From Paenibacillus lignilyticus (GTDB taxonomy: Bacteria > Bacillota > Bacilli > Paenibacillales > Paenibacillaceae), in assembly GCF_017942085.1 (NCBI RefSeq), contig NZ_JAGKSP010000003.1, positions 124,001 through 188,000 on the forward strand: a stretch of DNA of 64,000 nt, given 5' to 3'. The position numbers were made by a program, and so were the translations under genes. The notes beneath the pieces are model-generated. The model was given only the letters and a program-made list of their open reading frames with translations, was not told the origin of the DNA and made no database searches. Position 1 is the first letter of the stretch. The number at the start of each line of letters is the position of its first letter. Shown here one piece after another: positions 1 through 6,880 of this stretch.

Positions 1-62
1 ACCTTGATCAAGATTGGGACAAGTCGAAGCGGGATTGGCAGGATGAAGTGAAATTCCAGTGA
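1..62 (+). CDS. 3' end of an unidentified gene (5' end outside window)
   Basis: The frame starting at base 3 is open from the window edge to a TGA at 60-62 and gives a charged, tryptophan-containing tail ending DKSKRDWQDEVKFQ. The composition looks like a genuine protein C-terminus and a terminator hairpin follows 25 bases later, which supports a real gene end. Too little is present to identify a family. The other two forward frames stop earlier or give less protein-like sequence. Confidence 0.4.
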   Translation, partial: LDQDWDKSKRDWQDEVKFQ

Positions 63-85
63 TTGGCTTTAATGAGCGATTTCGC

Positions 86-121
86 AAAAAAAGAAAAGCC
101 CGTTCCCGGACTTTTCTTTCT
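86..121. terminator. Bidirectional Rho-independent terminator
   Basis: A 12-bp stem AAGAAAAGCCCG / CGGACTTTTCTT (one wobble or mismatch) encloses a TTCC loop. It is flanked by an A-run on the left and T-rich sequence on the right. It lies between the gene ending at 62 on the plus strand and cwlJ ending at 133 on the minus strand, so it can serve both. Confidence 0.75.
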
Positions 122-132
122 TGACCTGACAA

Positions 133-576
133 TTAAAACGTATTGTATATGTTCTCACATTCTTGCCCTGTCGGTTCATAAAAGCAATGCTTCTTCCATC
201 GTCCTGCGAACGGCTGGTTATACCAAGTTGGCGGACATGGTCCCGGATTGTCGAACGATCCCGGACGGAAATACCAGAGTGAGAATTTACCCGGCCAGTT
301 CCGCTCCCCGTTCACTGCCCGTTGCGCCAGGCGACGTTCCCTCTCTCTTGCACCTTGATAATACAAACCATGCTGCAGCGCTTCGAACGCATGCGGCTGG
401 TTGATCATTTGCGGGATCGTCCGGAGGTCTTTAAAATCGGAGCAATTCGCTCTTATTCGGTTAATGCCAACATTTCCAACAAGGAGCATGCCCATCTCGC
501 CTTCGGTTTCAGCTTCAGCTCGAAGCAACCTTGCCAGCATATCAATATCCTGTTTTCTGGCCTTTACGACTGCCAT
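133..576 (-). CDS. cwlJ: Spore cortex-lytic cell wall hydrolase CwlJ
   Basis: This 147-aa protein matches the Hydrolase_2 (SleB/CwlJ) family over its full length and is close to the 142 aa of Bacillus CwlJ. Visible family features are the N-terminal MAVVKAR and LLRAEAE motif, GMLLVGNVGINRIRANC, the PHAFEA segment, KFSLWYFRP and the C-terminal CENIYNTF. CwlJ is a cortex hydrolase that sits at the spore coat and degrades cortex peptidoglycan during germination. It has no signal peptide, as expected for CwlJ rather than SleB. The start is set by AGAGGTG seven bases upstream. No gerQ partner is adjacent, so it is probably monocistronic. The call depends on recall of the family and is strong. Confidence 0.92.
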   Translation of the reverse strand: MAVVKARKQDIDMLARLLRAEAETEGEMGMLLVGNVGINRIRANCSDFKDLRTIPQMINQPHAFEALQHGLYYQGARERERRLAQRAVNGERNWPGKFSLWYFRPGSFDNPGPCPPTWYNQPFAGRWKKHCFYEPTGQECENIYNTF

Positions 577-685
577 TGGCTCACCTCTTTAGATTTCTAG
601 ACTCATCATATTGTGAGAGGAGCGGATATGTTACTCAGGCAGCATAATCTTCTGTATTCTGGAGGAAAGGACAAGTGAGAACGAA

Positions 686-1000
686 CTAACCTCCGCTGTC
701 CTTGGATTTCGATCCGATCAAATAACCGATGATTGTCGATTCTACCGGAAGCACCACAAGCGTCCACATTTCCTTCAAACCAAAATCAGGTGACCGATAT
801 TGATCGGGGATCAGCGTATAAACCAGCGCGATGAGAAGAACGCCAAGCGTAATCGTGCCCACGATATACAGGCGGACGTTCTCGCCTGAGCCGAAGAATT
901 TGCCGAGGAAACCGAGCTCCGCTTTGCGCTTATCATTCTCGGCGTTTGCCGCGATGATCTTGCCGGCTACGCGCGGATCCTGTATTTCGATTTTGTTCAT
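686..1000 (-). CDS. Small two-helix membrane protein of unknown function
   Basis: The 104-aa protein has a soluble, charged N-terminus (about residues 1-40) followed by two hydrophobic segments at about 43-64 (LYIVGTITLGVLLIALVYTL) and 78-96 (MWTLVVLPVESTIIGYLIG), then a short polar tail ending SKSKDSGG. I do not recognise a family. The start codon overlaps the stop of the upstream gene as ATGA, so the two are almost certainly translationally coupled and act together. Possible roles are a membrane anchor or effector for the upstream soluble protein. This is inference from layout only. Confidence 0.7.
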   Translation of the reverse strand: MNKIEIQDPRVAGKIIAANAENDKRKAELGFLGKFFGSGENVRLYIVGTITLGVLLIALVYTLIPDQYRSPDFGLKEMWTLVVLPVESTIIGYLIGSKSKDSGG

Positions 1001-1362
1001 GTCGGCACGACCCCCTCGCCCGAGAAGAATGTGAAGGCCAGTGACCAGGACGTCGCATCGTAATTAATGGTCACTTCGTAACTTAGCGAAAGTTTGCGGT
1101 TATTTAAGACGCCAAGTTGAATCATATCTTGATTGCCGGTCGGCTTGCCCCGCGGAAAATTGACGCAAGCGATGCGTACTTCATTGTATCGGACCAGCCG
1201 GATATCCGTCATGAAGTCGTCTCGTTCCGATTCCTGTTCAATACAGAACACGAACGTCAGCGGATCGTTCTCTTCCGACAACACGATTTCAATCGGATTC
1301 ATACCGTAGGCGAGTACGCGACCGTGATAAACGGCTTCGAAGCCGCCGGACGTTATTTTCAT
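997..1362 (-). CDS. Conserved-looking soluble protein of unknown function
   Basis: A 121-aa protein beginning MKITSGGFEAVYHGR. The frame is open further upstream, but GGAGGGAT lies directly before this ATG at 1362 and nothing comparable precedes the longer form. The sequence alternates short hydrophobic and polar stretches (IEIVLSEE, LTFVFCIEQ, IRLVRYNEVRIACVNFP, KLSLSYEVTINYDATSWSLAFTF) and should be mostly beta-strand, without signal peptide or membrane helix. It is the first gene of a two-gene operon, its TGA overlapping the ATG of the two-helix membrane protein. I cannot assign a function. Confidence 0.7.
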   Translation of the reverse strand: MKITSGGFEAVYHGRVLAYGMNPIEIVLSEENDPLTFVFCIEQESERDDFMTDIRLVRYNEVRIACVNFPRGKPTGNQDMIQLGVLNNRKLSLSYEVTINYDATSWSLAFTFFSGEGVVPT

Positions 1363-1492
1363 CGTTATCCCTCCGCAGCGAATGTCATCGAACAAGCTCA
1401 CTATTACAGTGTACGAGCATGCGTGGGCGTTCATGTCTTTCAGGATTAGGCATCTTTGTGTCCGAGGCCAATTGCATGAGAGCAAGATCTCC

Positions 1493-2585
1493 TTATAGCA
1501 GAGCACGCTCATTTAAAAATCGATTGCCCCTCATGATTTTTCTTACTCTCTTCATCGTATCCGCGTGTTTGGGCATGCCAACGACTCGGTCTAGCAGCAG
1601 CCACCTTAGACAGGCAAGTGCTTCAAAGATCTCCAACTCCTCCGTTGCTACGGGTATTTCCTCTTGATAGCTGTACAGAAATGTTAAGCTCTTACTATCA
1701 CTCAAATAGATACGCACCAGCAGACAAGCCCATGACAGATCATATCTGGAATCGCCCAGTTGTCCATTCGTCCAATGGACTTACCTTCGTTACCGCCGTG
1801 CCGTGATAGCGGGTCAGCAGCACCCCATCCCCGGTTGCGGTTCGCCCATGGCCGATAGGTTCAGATACGCGGATTCCCTGAGGATGGAGAGCCTCCAGCA
1901 GGCGATATTGGCGCAAGACATCGGGTTTCGGGCGTTTGTTCCACACCTTAAGCACAAAATGCTTGTCGCCATGCGTGATCTTAACCACATCCGCCTCGAG
2001 TCCCGGCGTAAGTGTGCTAATCGTCAGATCAGCCTCTGCAGCAAGTATAGCTTTCAATATTGGGGCGGAGTCTTGCCACTCTATACCCGCCAGTATGTCA
2101 TGGCCATTCACGGGATTTCCCCTCACAGTCCCTATCATTCGGATTACTTTCCCGTCTTGTTCGAAACCTATTTCCTGCATTCCGTTTTTATGGTAGAAAC
2201 GTAATGCGGTTGGATTCGAAGAGGAAACCAGAAGCTGATATTCCTTGACTCCATTGTTCTCAAAGAACTTAAGCGCATATTGGTGGAGTTCCTTGCCTAA
2301 TCCTATCCCACGTTTTTCAGGAACCAAGTAATATAGATGGACATAACCGATTTTGCTATCATGGACTTCTTTGATCGTAAGCTCAAGCTGGCCGATCGGT
2401 ATTTCATTTTCCATAGCTACTACCAATCCGTCTGGAAATTGCTTTGATTTTTCGCTTACCCAATCGATATATTCCTCTTCATTCCCGAAGTCCTGATCTG
2501 AACCGAAACTGACAATGAAGGAATCTCTGCGAAATGGAATCATAAACGTTCTATGTTGGATTACATCGATCGGTTCAAAACGCAA
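1493..2585 (-). pseudogene. GNAT acetyltransferase joined to a broken aminoglycoside-phosphotransferase-like gene
   Basis: Translation most likely starts at TTG 2585 (AGGGGG seven bases upstream). The first ~155 residues form a complete GNAT N-acetyltransferase, with the acetyl-CoA loop KRGIGLGKEL and the C-terminal NPTALRFYHKNGM. In frame follows the N-lobe of an APH kinase (VLKVWNKRPKPDVLRQYRLL, then LLTRYHGTAV), ending at a TGA at 1740. In the -1/+1 frame immediately downstream (about 1780 to 1493) the C-lobe resumes as VHWTNGQLGDSRYDLSWACL and FLYSYQEEIPVATEELEIFEA. That is the DFG-equivalent aspartate region and tail of the same APH fold. The catalytic HGDxxxxN loop and roughly 90-110 residues are missing. 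An internal GTG at 2111 with AGGGG seven bases before it suggests the kinase once had its own start. The acetyltransferase half may still work; the kinase cannot. Confidence 0.75.
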
Positions 2586-2664
2586 CAAAATTCCCCCTAA
2601 TATAGCGAGCGATACAACCACCGAGTATATTCGTGGAATGATAACGCAATCCTGCCCATTCATG

Positions 2665-2748
2665 AAAAAACGGCAGCCATATCGTGAAGTGACCCCATTT
2701 GTTAGTCGTGTCTAACAAATGGGGTCACTTCAATCGCTGGCCGCCGTT
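2665..2748 (-). terminator. Terminator of the VanZ-HD operon, carrying an insertion in its loop
   Basis: Read on the minus strand, ACGGCGGCCA (2747-2738) pairs with TGGCTGCCGT (2679-2670, one G-U wobble), followed by a T6 run. It stands 22 bases after the stop of the HD gene. Between the arms lies a 48-bp palindrome flanked by ATCG on both sides. Removing it with one ATCG copy leaves a normal short loop (GCGATA on the transcript). Confidence 0.85.
2685..2732. mobile_element. 48-bp palindromic insertion with IS3-type ends and 4-bp target duplication
   Basis: Two perfect 21-bp inverted arms begin TGAAGTGACCCCATTTGTTA and end with its complement, separated by TCGTGT. The outer ends are TG...CA, and ATCG flanks both sides (2681-2684 and 2733-2736). 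The arm resembles the ends of IS150-group IS3-family elements (TGA-rich start, CCCC, TTGTTAGAC). No transposase is present, so it would be a non-autonomous, internally deleted derivative mobilised in trans. The sequence shows the palindrome and duplication directly; the IS3 link is from family knowledge. Confidence 0.6.
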
Positions 2749-2770
2749 TATATCTTAATGTTTTCGCTTT

Positions 2771-3415
2771 CTACTCATCCCATCTGGAATGAAGAACACT
2801 ATGGCAGAAATTAGGTCGCTTGTATCCCGGAAGAAGCAGCTCGCAGACATCCGCGTTAATGTTGCCGTATGTCGTTTCCGGCTTGTGTTTGAAGCCCTCC
2901 AGAAAGGCATGCAAGATCTTGTGCTTGAAATTGTTACGAGGAAATGCCTCGACGACTTGCTGCCGCGCTTCCGTTGAAATCAGATCGAAGTTTTTCCCTA
3001 CCACATCATAGCCGACGCCGAAATTCATAAGGGCCACTTCTGCTTCCTTATATTCCACGATTCCTATCGTAGTATGAAGGGCAACGGCATCCCACACCAG
3101 CCGAATGTCATCTTCCGGAACGCCGCGACTTTGGAGAAAATCGCGGGCAGCATTAGCCCCATCGACTTCAAATCGTTTGTCATCGCTTCGAAATTTGGGA
3201 GTGAGGCCAATATCATGAAAAAGGGAACTGATATATAGCAATTCAGGATCGTATTTAATCTGCTTCCGGTTCCCGTTCATAGCCGCAAACAGAAATACCC
3301 GGTTCGAATGATTCCACAACAGATCGTCACCATGCTCGCGCAATAATTCGGCTGCTTCAACGGCTAGTTTACTATCTGGAATCTTAATATCTGCAATCAA
3401 ATTCGACATCGGCAT
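2771..3415 (-). CDS. HD-domain phosphohydrolase-like protein
   Basis: A 214-aa protein with an HD metal-binding set: H36 (WNHSNRV), H67-D68 (SLFHDIG) and D109 (VWDAVALHT). It resembles the cyanamide-hydratase/HD-hydrolase group in size and in the DIGLTP and HTTIGI segments, but the substrate cannot be told from sequence. There is no membrane segment. The ATG at 3415 has AGGAG four bases upstream; a second ATG two codons later has AGGAG at ten bases and is equally possible. Only one base separates it from the stop of the VanZ gene, so the two are co-transcribed. Its terminator carries the palindromic insertion. Confidence 0.85.
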   Translation of the reverse strand: MPMSNLIADIKIPDSKLAVEAAELLREHGDDLLWNHSNRVFLFAAMNGNRKQIKYDPELLYISSLFHDIGLTPKFRSDDKRFEVDGANAARDFLQSRGVPEDDIRLVWDAVALHTTIGIVEYKEAEVALMNFGVGYDVVGKNFDLISTEARQQVVEAFPRNNFKHKILHAFLEGFKHKPETTYGNINADVCELLLPGYKRPNFCHSVLHSRWDE

Positions 3416-3416
3416 T

Positions 3417-3935
3417 CTACTCCTTTATTTCAATATCTCGTCGTATCGATATCGTTCCCATTAAGCGTATGAACAACACCAAGGCCGTGTATCCGATCAA
3501 GCCGCCGCTTGCATTCAGAATGAGGTCGTCGACATCAAATCGTCCGATGGCGAACAAGATCTGCGCAGTTTCCAGACATAAGCTTAATCCGAATGATCGG
3601 AAGAAAGCACCGATAACAGATCCGCCTTTGTTAGGGGACATCAAACCGATGAACATGCCAAATGGAATGAAGATCGCGATATTCCCATACAAGTTGATCA
3701 GATTATGACTCGATTGGACATGAATCGCCGTGGTTATTTCTTTAAAGGGAATCAAATTCCCGCTTTGCAAACGACTGCTTATATAAGCCGGGCTTGCTAA
3801 ACTCTCCTTCAGTTGAAGCCAAAGCCATGCGAAGTCAATTGGGCCGAACTTAAACAATATAATTTTGATCAAAGCATACATATATAATACAAACAGCCCG
3901 TGGATGAATACATGATTCCTTATGTTTTTTTCCAT
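3417..3935 (-). CDS. VanZ family membrane protein
   Basis: About 172 aa from the ATG at 3935, chosen because GGAGG lies six bases upstream; the frame is open six codons further without a site. Four or five hydrophobic segments and the typical VanZ signatures are visible: NLIPFKEI after the first helix, NLYGNIAIFIPFGMF in the middle, and ETAQILFAIGRFDVDDLILNA, where VanZ proteins have their conserved RxFDxDDxxxNxxG. VanZ proteins are associated with low-level teicoplanin resistance, but most chromosomal members have no known role. It is the first gene of an operon with the HD protein. Confidence 0.9.
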   Translation of the reverse strand: MEKNIRNHVFIHGLFVLYMYALIKIILFKFGPIDFAWLWLQLKESLASPAYISSRLQSGNLIPFKEITTAIHVQSSHNLINLYGNIAIFIPFGMFIGLMSPNKGGSVIGAFFRSFGLSLCLETAQILFAIGRFDVDDLILNASGGLIGYTALVLFIRLMGTISIRRDIEIKE

Positions 3936-4020
3936 GCCCAACCTCCTTATCATGCACTAATGATAAGGAAAACTTATTAAATAGGAGCTGGGGGAATAAT
4001 AAAATTATTCTTAAACCGCT

Positions 4021-4590
4021 CTACACCGTACTTAGCCGAAGTTCATAAAAATACTGCACGCATGGATGCTTTAATTTGATCTTCTCGCTCAAGTTTAGAA
4101 TGCGCTTCCTTCCGACTCGCCTGTCCATCAAAGCCAGTATATTCAATAAGATATCAGGACTCTCTAAGCTTTCCTCTATAGGTCGGGCCAGAAACTTATT
4201 GGCTTCAACAGTAAAGTTCGATTTACTTAATGCTGCTTGTGCGGACAGAAGCTCTTTTGCAAGTTCCGCTATTTTTCTGCCTCTTGCAATAACTTGTAGA
4301 CGCTCCTCCGGAACCAGCCCCTTGGTCTCTGTTCGGATAGCCTCAATTACTTCATGATGGATCGGAATTTGAATAGCTGCGTCATTCTTGATTTCCTGCT
4401 CGGACTGGTACCATCTGATTGATGTCGTTCCATCATTCATGTTGAGTACGTTCTTTTTATCTACCGCAATATAACAATGACCTGCTTTATCAGGTGAATA
4501 CCGGTAGCTGGTAGCGCGGTATTCGACCCTACCCATTAACGCAGGACTAAGAAAACTCTCCAGTTGTTGCTTCAGTTTGCTCCAGGACAT
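4021..4590 (-). CDS. SF0329-like conserved hypothetical protein
   Basis: The 189-aa soluble protein begins MSWSKLKQQLESFLSPAL and continues with GRVEYRATSYR and YIAVDKKNVLNM, a pattern I associate with the small bacterial SF0329 family of unknown function. The C-terminal half is helical and charged, with ALMDRRVGRKRI near the end. GGAGG stands seven bases before the ATG. It is followed closely by methionine aminopeptidase upstream on the same strand (39 bases between them), so the two may share a transcript. Function unknown. Confidence 0.75.
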   Translation of the reverse strand: MSWSKLKQQLESFLSPALMGRVEYRATSYRYSPDKAGHCYIAVDKKNVLNMNDGTTSIRWYQSEQEIKNDAAIQIPIHHEVIEAIRTETKGLVPEERLQVIARGRKIAELAKELLSAQAALSKSNFTVEANKFLARPIEESLESPDILLNILALMDRRVGRKRILNLSEKIKLKHPCVQYFYELRLSTV

Positions 4591-4628
4591 ATAATCCTCC
4601 GATTGTTCTAAATGACAGCAGTCCAGGA

Positions 4629-5375
4629 CTACGCGACAGTCACGATGATGGGCTGATTCTTTGTAATGATGACCGTATGCTCATGTTGTGCCGTAAAACT
4701 ATTGTCAGGTACACATAATGTCCACCCATCCTGCTGTTCGACGGCATAGTCGGCACCGGTTGATAAAAAAGGCTCAATTGTAATAACCATTCCCTCTTTC
4801 AAAACACGTTTATCATGTTTGTTATAAAAGGGAAGAATTTCTGTCGGGGCTTCATGCAGCGATTTACCAACGCCGTGACTGCACAGATTTTTAATAATCG
4901 TGTAGCCGCCTAATGCAGCTTCGCCTTCCATGATCCGACCGATTTCGTTCAGTCTTACGCCATGCTTAAGGGAAGAGATCACCTTCATCATCGTATCGTG
5001 CGTGTATTGGCAGAGATGTGTTAAAGCCGGGTTGCAAGTCGGCATTGGAAAAGAGTGCCCTGCATCCGCATAATACCCTCCTAGTTCAGCTGAAACATCG
5101 ATGTTGATTAAATCGCCGGGTTGAATCTTTCGATTTCCCGGAATTCCATGGGCAACCTCGCGGTTAATGCTAATACAAGTGTTCCCGGGAAAGTTATACA
5201 CCGACTTTGGCGCAGCCATAGCGCCATGCCTCTTCAAAATCCTTCCTCCAAATTCATCCAGTTCTTTCGTCGTCATGCCAACGCGTGCGTGATGTTTCAT
5301 TTCATTGATCGTCAAGGCAACGATTTTGCCGATTTCCTTCAGACCATCGATATCGTTTTGAGATCCTATCGTCAT
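4629..5375 (-). CDS. map: Type I methionine aminopeptidase
   Basis: This 248-aa cytoplasmic enzyme removes the initiator methionine from nascent proteins. All five metal ligands of the family are present: D93 (INIDVSAE), D104 (YYADAGHSF), H167 (CSHGVGKSLHE), E201 (ITIEPF) and E232 (QHEHTVI), with the substrate-contacting H76 (VAHGIPG) and H174. Its length is normal for bacterial type I enzymes. The start has GGAGG seven bases upstream. It stands away from any ribosomal-protein operon, so it is probably a second, accessory map copy, as is common in Bacillales (compare Bacillus YflG); whether another copy exists cannot be seen here. Confidence 0.93.
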   Translation of the reverse strand: MTIGSQNDIDGLKEIGKIVALTINEMKHHARVGMTTKELDEFGGRILKRHGAMAAPKSVYNFPGNTCISINREVAHGIPGNRKIQPGDLINIDVSAELGGYYADAGHSFPMPTCNPALTHLCQYTHDTMMKVISSLKHGVRLNEIGRIMEGEAALGGYTIIKNLCSHGVGKSLHEAPTEILPFYNKHDKRVLKEGMVITIEPFLSTGADYAVEQQDGWTLCVPDNSFTAQHEHTVIITKNQPIIVTVA

Positions 5376-5452
5376 ATCATGACCTCCGGTTTATAGATGT
5401 CTCCATTTTACCACATGGGAGAAGTAATCCGTTATTCCGACCATTGTCAATG

Positions 5453-5481
5453 AAAAAAAGCCGCATCACGTGGAGGCGGCT
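5453..5481 (-). terminator. Rho-independent terminator after the YjgB-like gene
   Basis: On the minus strand AGCCGC pairs with GCGGCT around an unpaired CTCCACGTGAT loop, followed by T7. It begins 15 bases after the stop codon at 5496. Confidence 0.85.
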
Positions 5482-5495
5482 AATCGTGAATCCCA

Positions 5496-6077
5496 TTAAC
5501 GTTTCAGCAGGTTAATATGATCGAGATTCGTACTGGAATTGAAGATAAACGCCAGTTTGTATGCACCGCGGATGTAAGTGATCTTCTGTTGAACCAATGA
5601 ACCGTTGCGAATCTTGACGGATCCGGAAGGAGCTCCCCACGCTCCGATGAGCATGCGTTTCGTAATGCCGCCGATATTCGTCTCCCGTTCGATATTGGTC
5701 CCGAAGTAGCGGATTTCCCGAATCTTGTTCAGCTTATATGCGACGGCATATCCGGGGTGCCCCATCTCGGCGTGGTACAAGTCGAACCCGTCCGCGTCCG
5801 TTCGCTGCTTGTCTGGTTGGCCGATGAGTCCAAGAACGTTCTTCCGGGTGCTTACCCCGATTTTCAACCTGTTCACCGAGCCGGGAAACCTGCCGTTCAG
5901 CGCAGGCTTATAGAAGCTGTTAAGTACCTTCTTCGCCATTGCCGCGTCAGAAGAGCTTACTTGGCGCGCCGGCTTCGATGCTTCATTGGCATGGGCCGGA
6001 GCGGCATACGTTAGCCCGGTTATAAGTAACAAGCTGGAGAGTAATACGGCTAGGGCGTTTCGTAATATTCGGTACAT
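5496..6077 (-). CDS. YjgB-like secreted protein (DUF4309)
   Basis: A ~193-aa exported protein with a clear signal peptide (MYRILRNALAVLLSSLLLITG, then an AxA-type site near AAPAHA). The mature part shows the repeated pattern of the YjgB/DUF4309 family: FYKPALNGRFPGS, IGVSTRKNVLGLIGQPDK, YHAEMGHPGYAVAYKLNKIREIRYFG, LIGAWGAPSG. These are two copies of a beta-rich unit found in Bacillus and Paenibacillus surface proteins of unknown role. The start is uncertain: AGGAGG lies 15 bases before the ATG at 6077 and directly against a TTG at 6092. A strong terminator follows. Confidence 0.8.
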   Translation of the reverse strand: MYRILRNALAVLLSSLLLITGLTYAAPAHANEASKPARQVSSSDAAMAKKVLNSFYKPALNGRFPGSVNRLKIGVSTRKNVLGLIGQPDKQRTDADGFDLYHAEMGHPGYAVAYKLNKIREIRYFGTNIERETNIGGITKRMLIGAWGAPSGSVKIRNGSLVQQKITYIRGAYKLAFIFNSSTNLDHINLLKR

Positions 6078-6195
6078 GATTTGAGTCAGCAACCTCCTGC
6101 GTACGTGGTTGAGCCGAAATTGCAGCCCATCTCCGATAATTTACCCCTGCGCCCAACTGATTATTACTCCCCATTTTCCAAGTTAGCCTTAACCG

Positions 6196-6642
6196 TTAAA
6201 ACATTTTCAGAATCGGCATAATGGATTTGATCATCCCGTAACCCATTTTCATCACGGGAAAGGTTTTACCCATATTTCCCATTAATCCCATGATACTTTC
6301 AAAGTTCCCAAAGCTTCCGGCTAATCCGTTGCCTAGACTACCTCCGCCTAAGCCTCCGGCACCGGAAAAGATGCCGCCTATACCTCCGCCAAACATAGAA
6401 CTGCCCCCAACCATCGAGCCCAGCAAGCCGGGTATAAAACCGGATACCGCAGCTTTACCTCCGCGTTTAGTCGAGACCATCTTAGTTGTGTACGGACTCC
6501 GCTGGCCGGATACAATCAGTTGCCCGCTCTTTGCTTCAGTAACAAAGCCCCAATAAGTGCTCCCGTCCTTTAGTTCGATATAAACCGGTTGGCCTATCCA
6601 TTGCTTTGCGCTGTTCTTGGTCATCTTTGATTTTACAGCCAT
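6196..6642 (-). CDS. Glycine-rich protein with an N-terminal Sm-like fold segment
   Basis: About 148 aa from the ATG at 6642 (AGAGGTG upstream). Residues ~14-62 read like a small beta-barrel of the LSm type (QWIGQPVYIELKDGSTYWGF, then TEAKSGQLIVSG). From ~65 onward it is strongly glycine-, methionine- and phenylalanine-rich (SMFGGGIGGIFSGAGGLGGG, GLMGNMGK). The tail has no charged residues over ~50 positions and should be flexible or membrane/surface-interacting. I know no characterised family. Such proteins occur in Bacillales near spore-coat genes, but nothing here proves that. Monocistronic. Confidence 0.7.
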   Translation of the reverse strand: MAVKSKMTKNSAKQWIGQPVYIELKDGSTYWGFVTEAKSGQLIVSGQRSPYTTKMVSTKRGGKAAVSGFIPGLLGSMVGGSSMFGGGIGGIFSGAGGLGGGSLGNGLAGSFGNFESIMGLMGNMGKTFPVMKMGYGMIKSIMPILKMF

Positions 6643-6645
6643 CAA

Positions 6646-6880
6646 TCATCACCTCTTTTCTGCAGGTAATACAATCTATTCACACGCTAACAAGCCGTCT
6701 GTACTCGCGTGCCCTATTTCGATACGGACTGGTTTGAATTGGGTTGAAAAAACAATCATTTCATCGTTTTTATGTTATTTCCAGAAATATAGCATTGAGA
6801 TCATGGCGAAAGTTTCTTATTTTTAAGAGGCTGTCGTTTTTTGTGTTGCTAGAATTGACAACTAGACTAGAGGTGGAAAA
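6646..6880. other. Intergenic region between divergent genes
   Basis: About 235 bases separate two divergently transcribed genes, so promoters for both must lie here. It is AT-rich around 6750-6840. I could not identify a convincing sigma-A -35/-10 pair and see no coding remnant. Confidence 0.4.
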
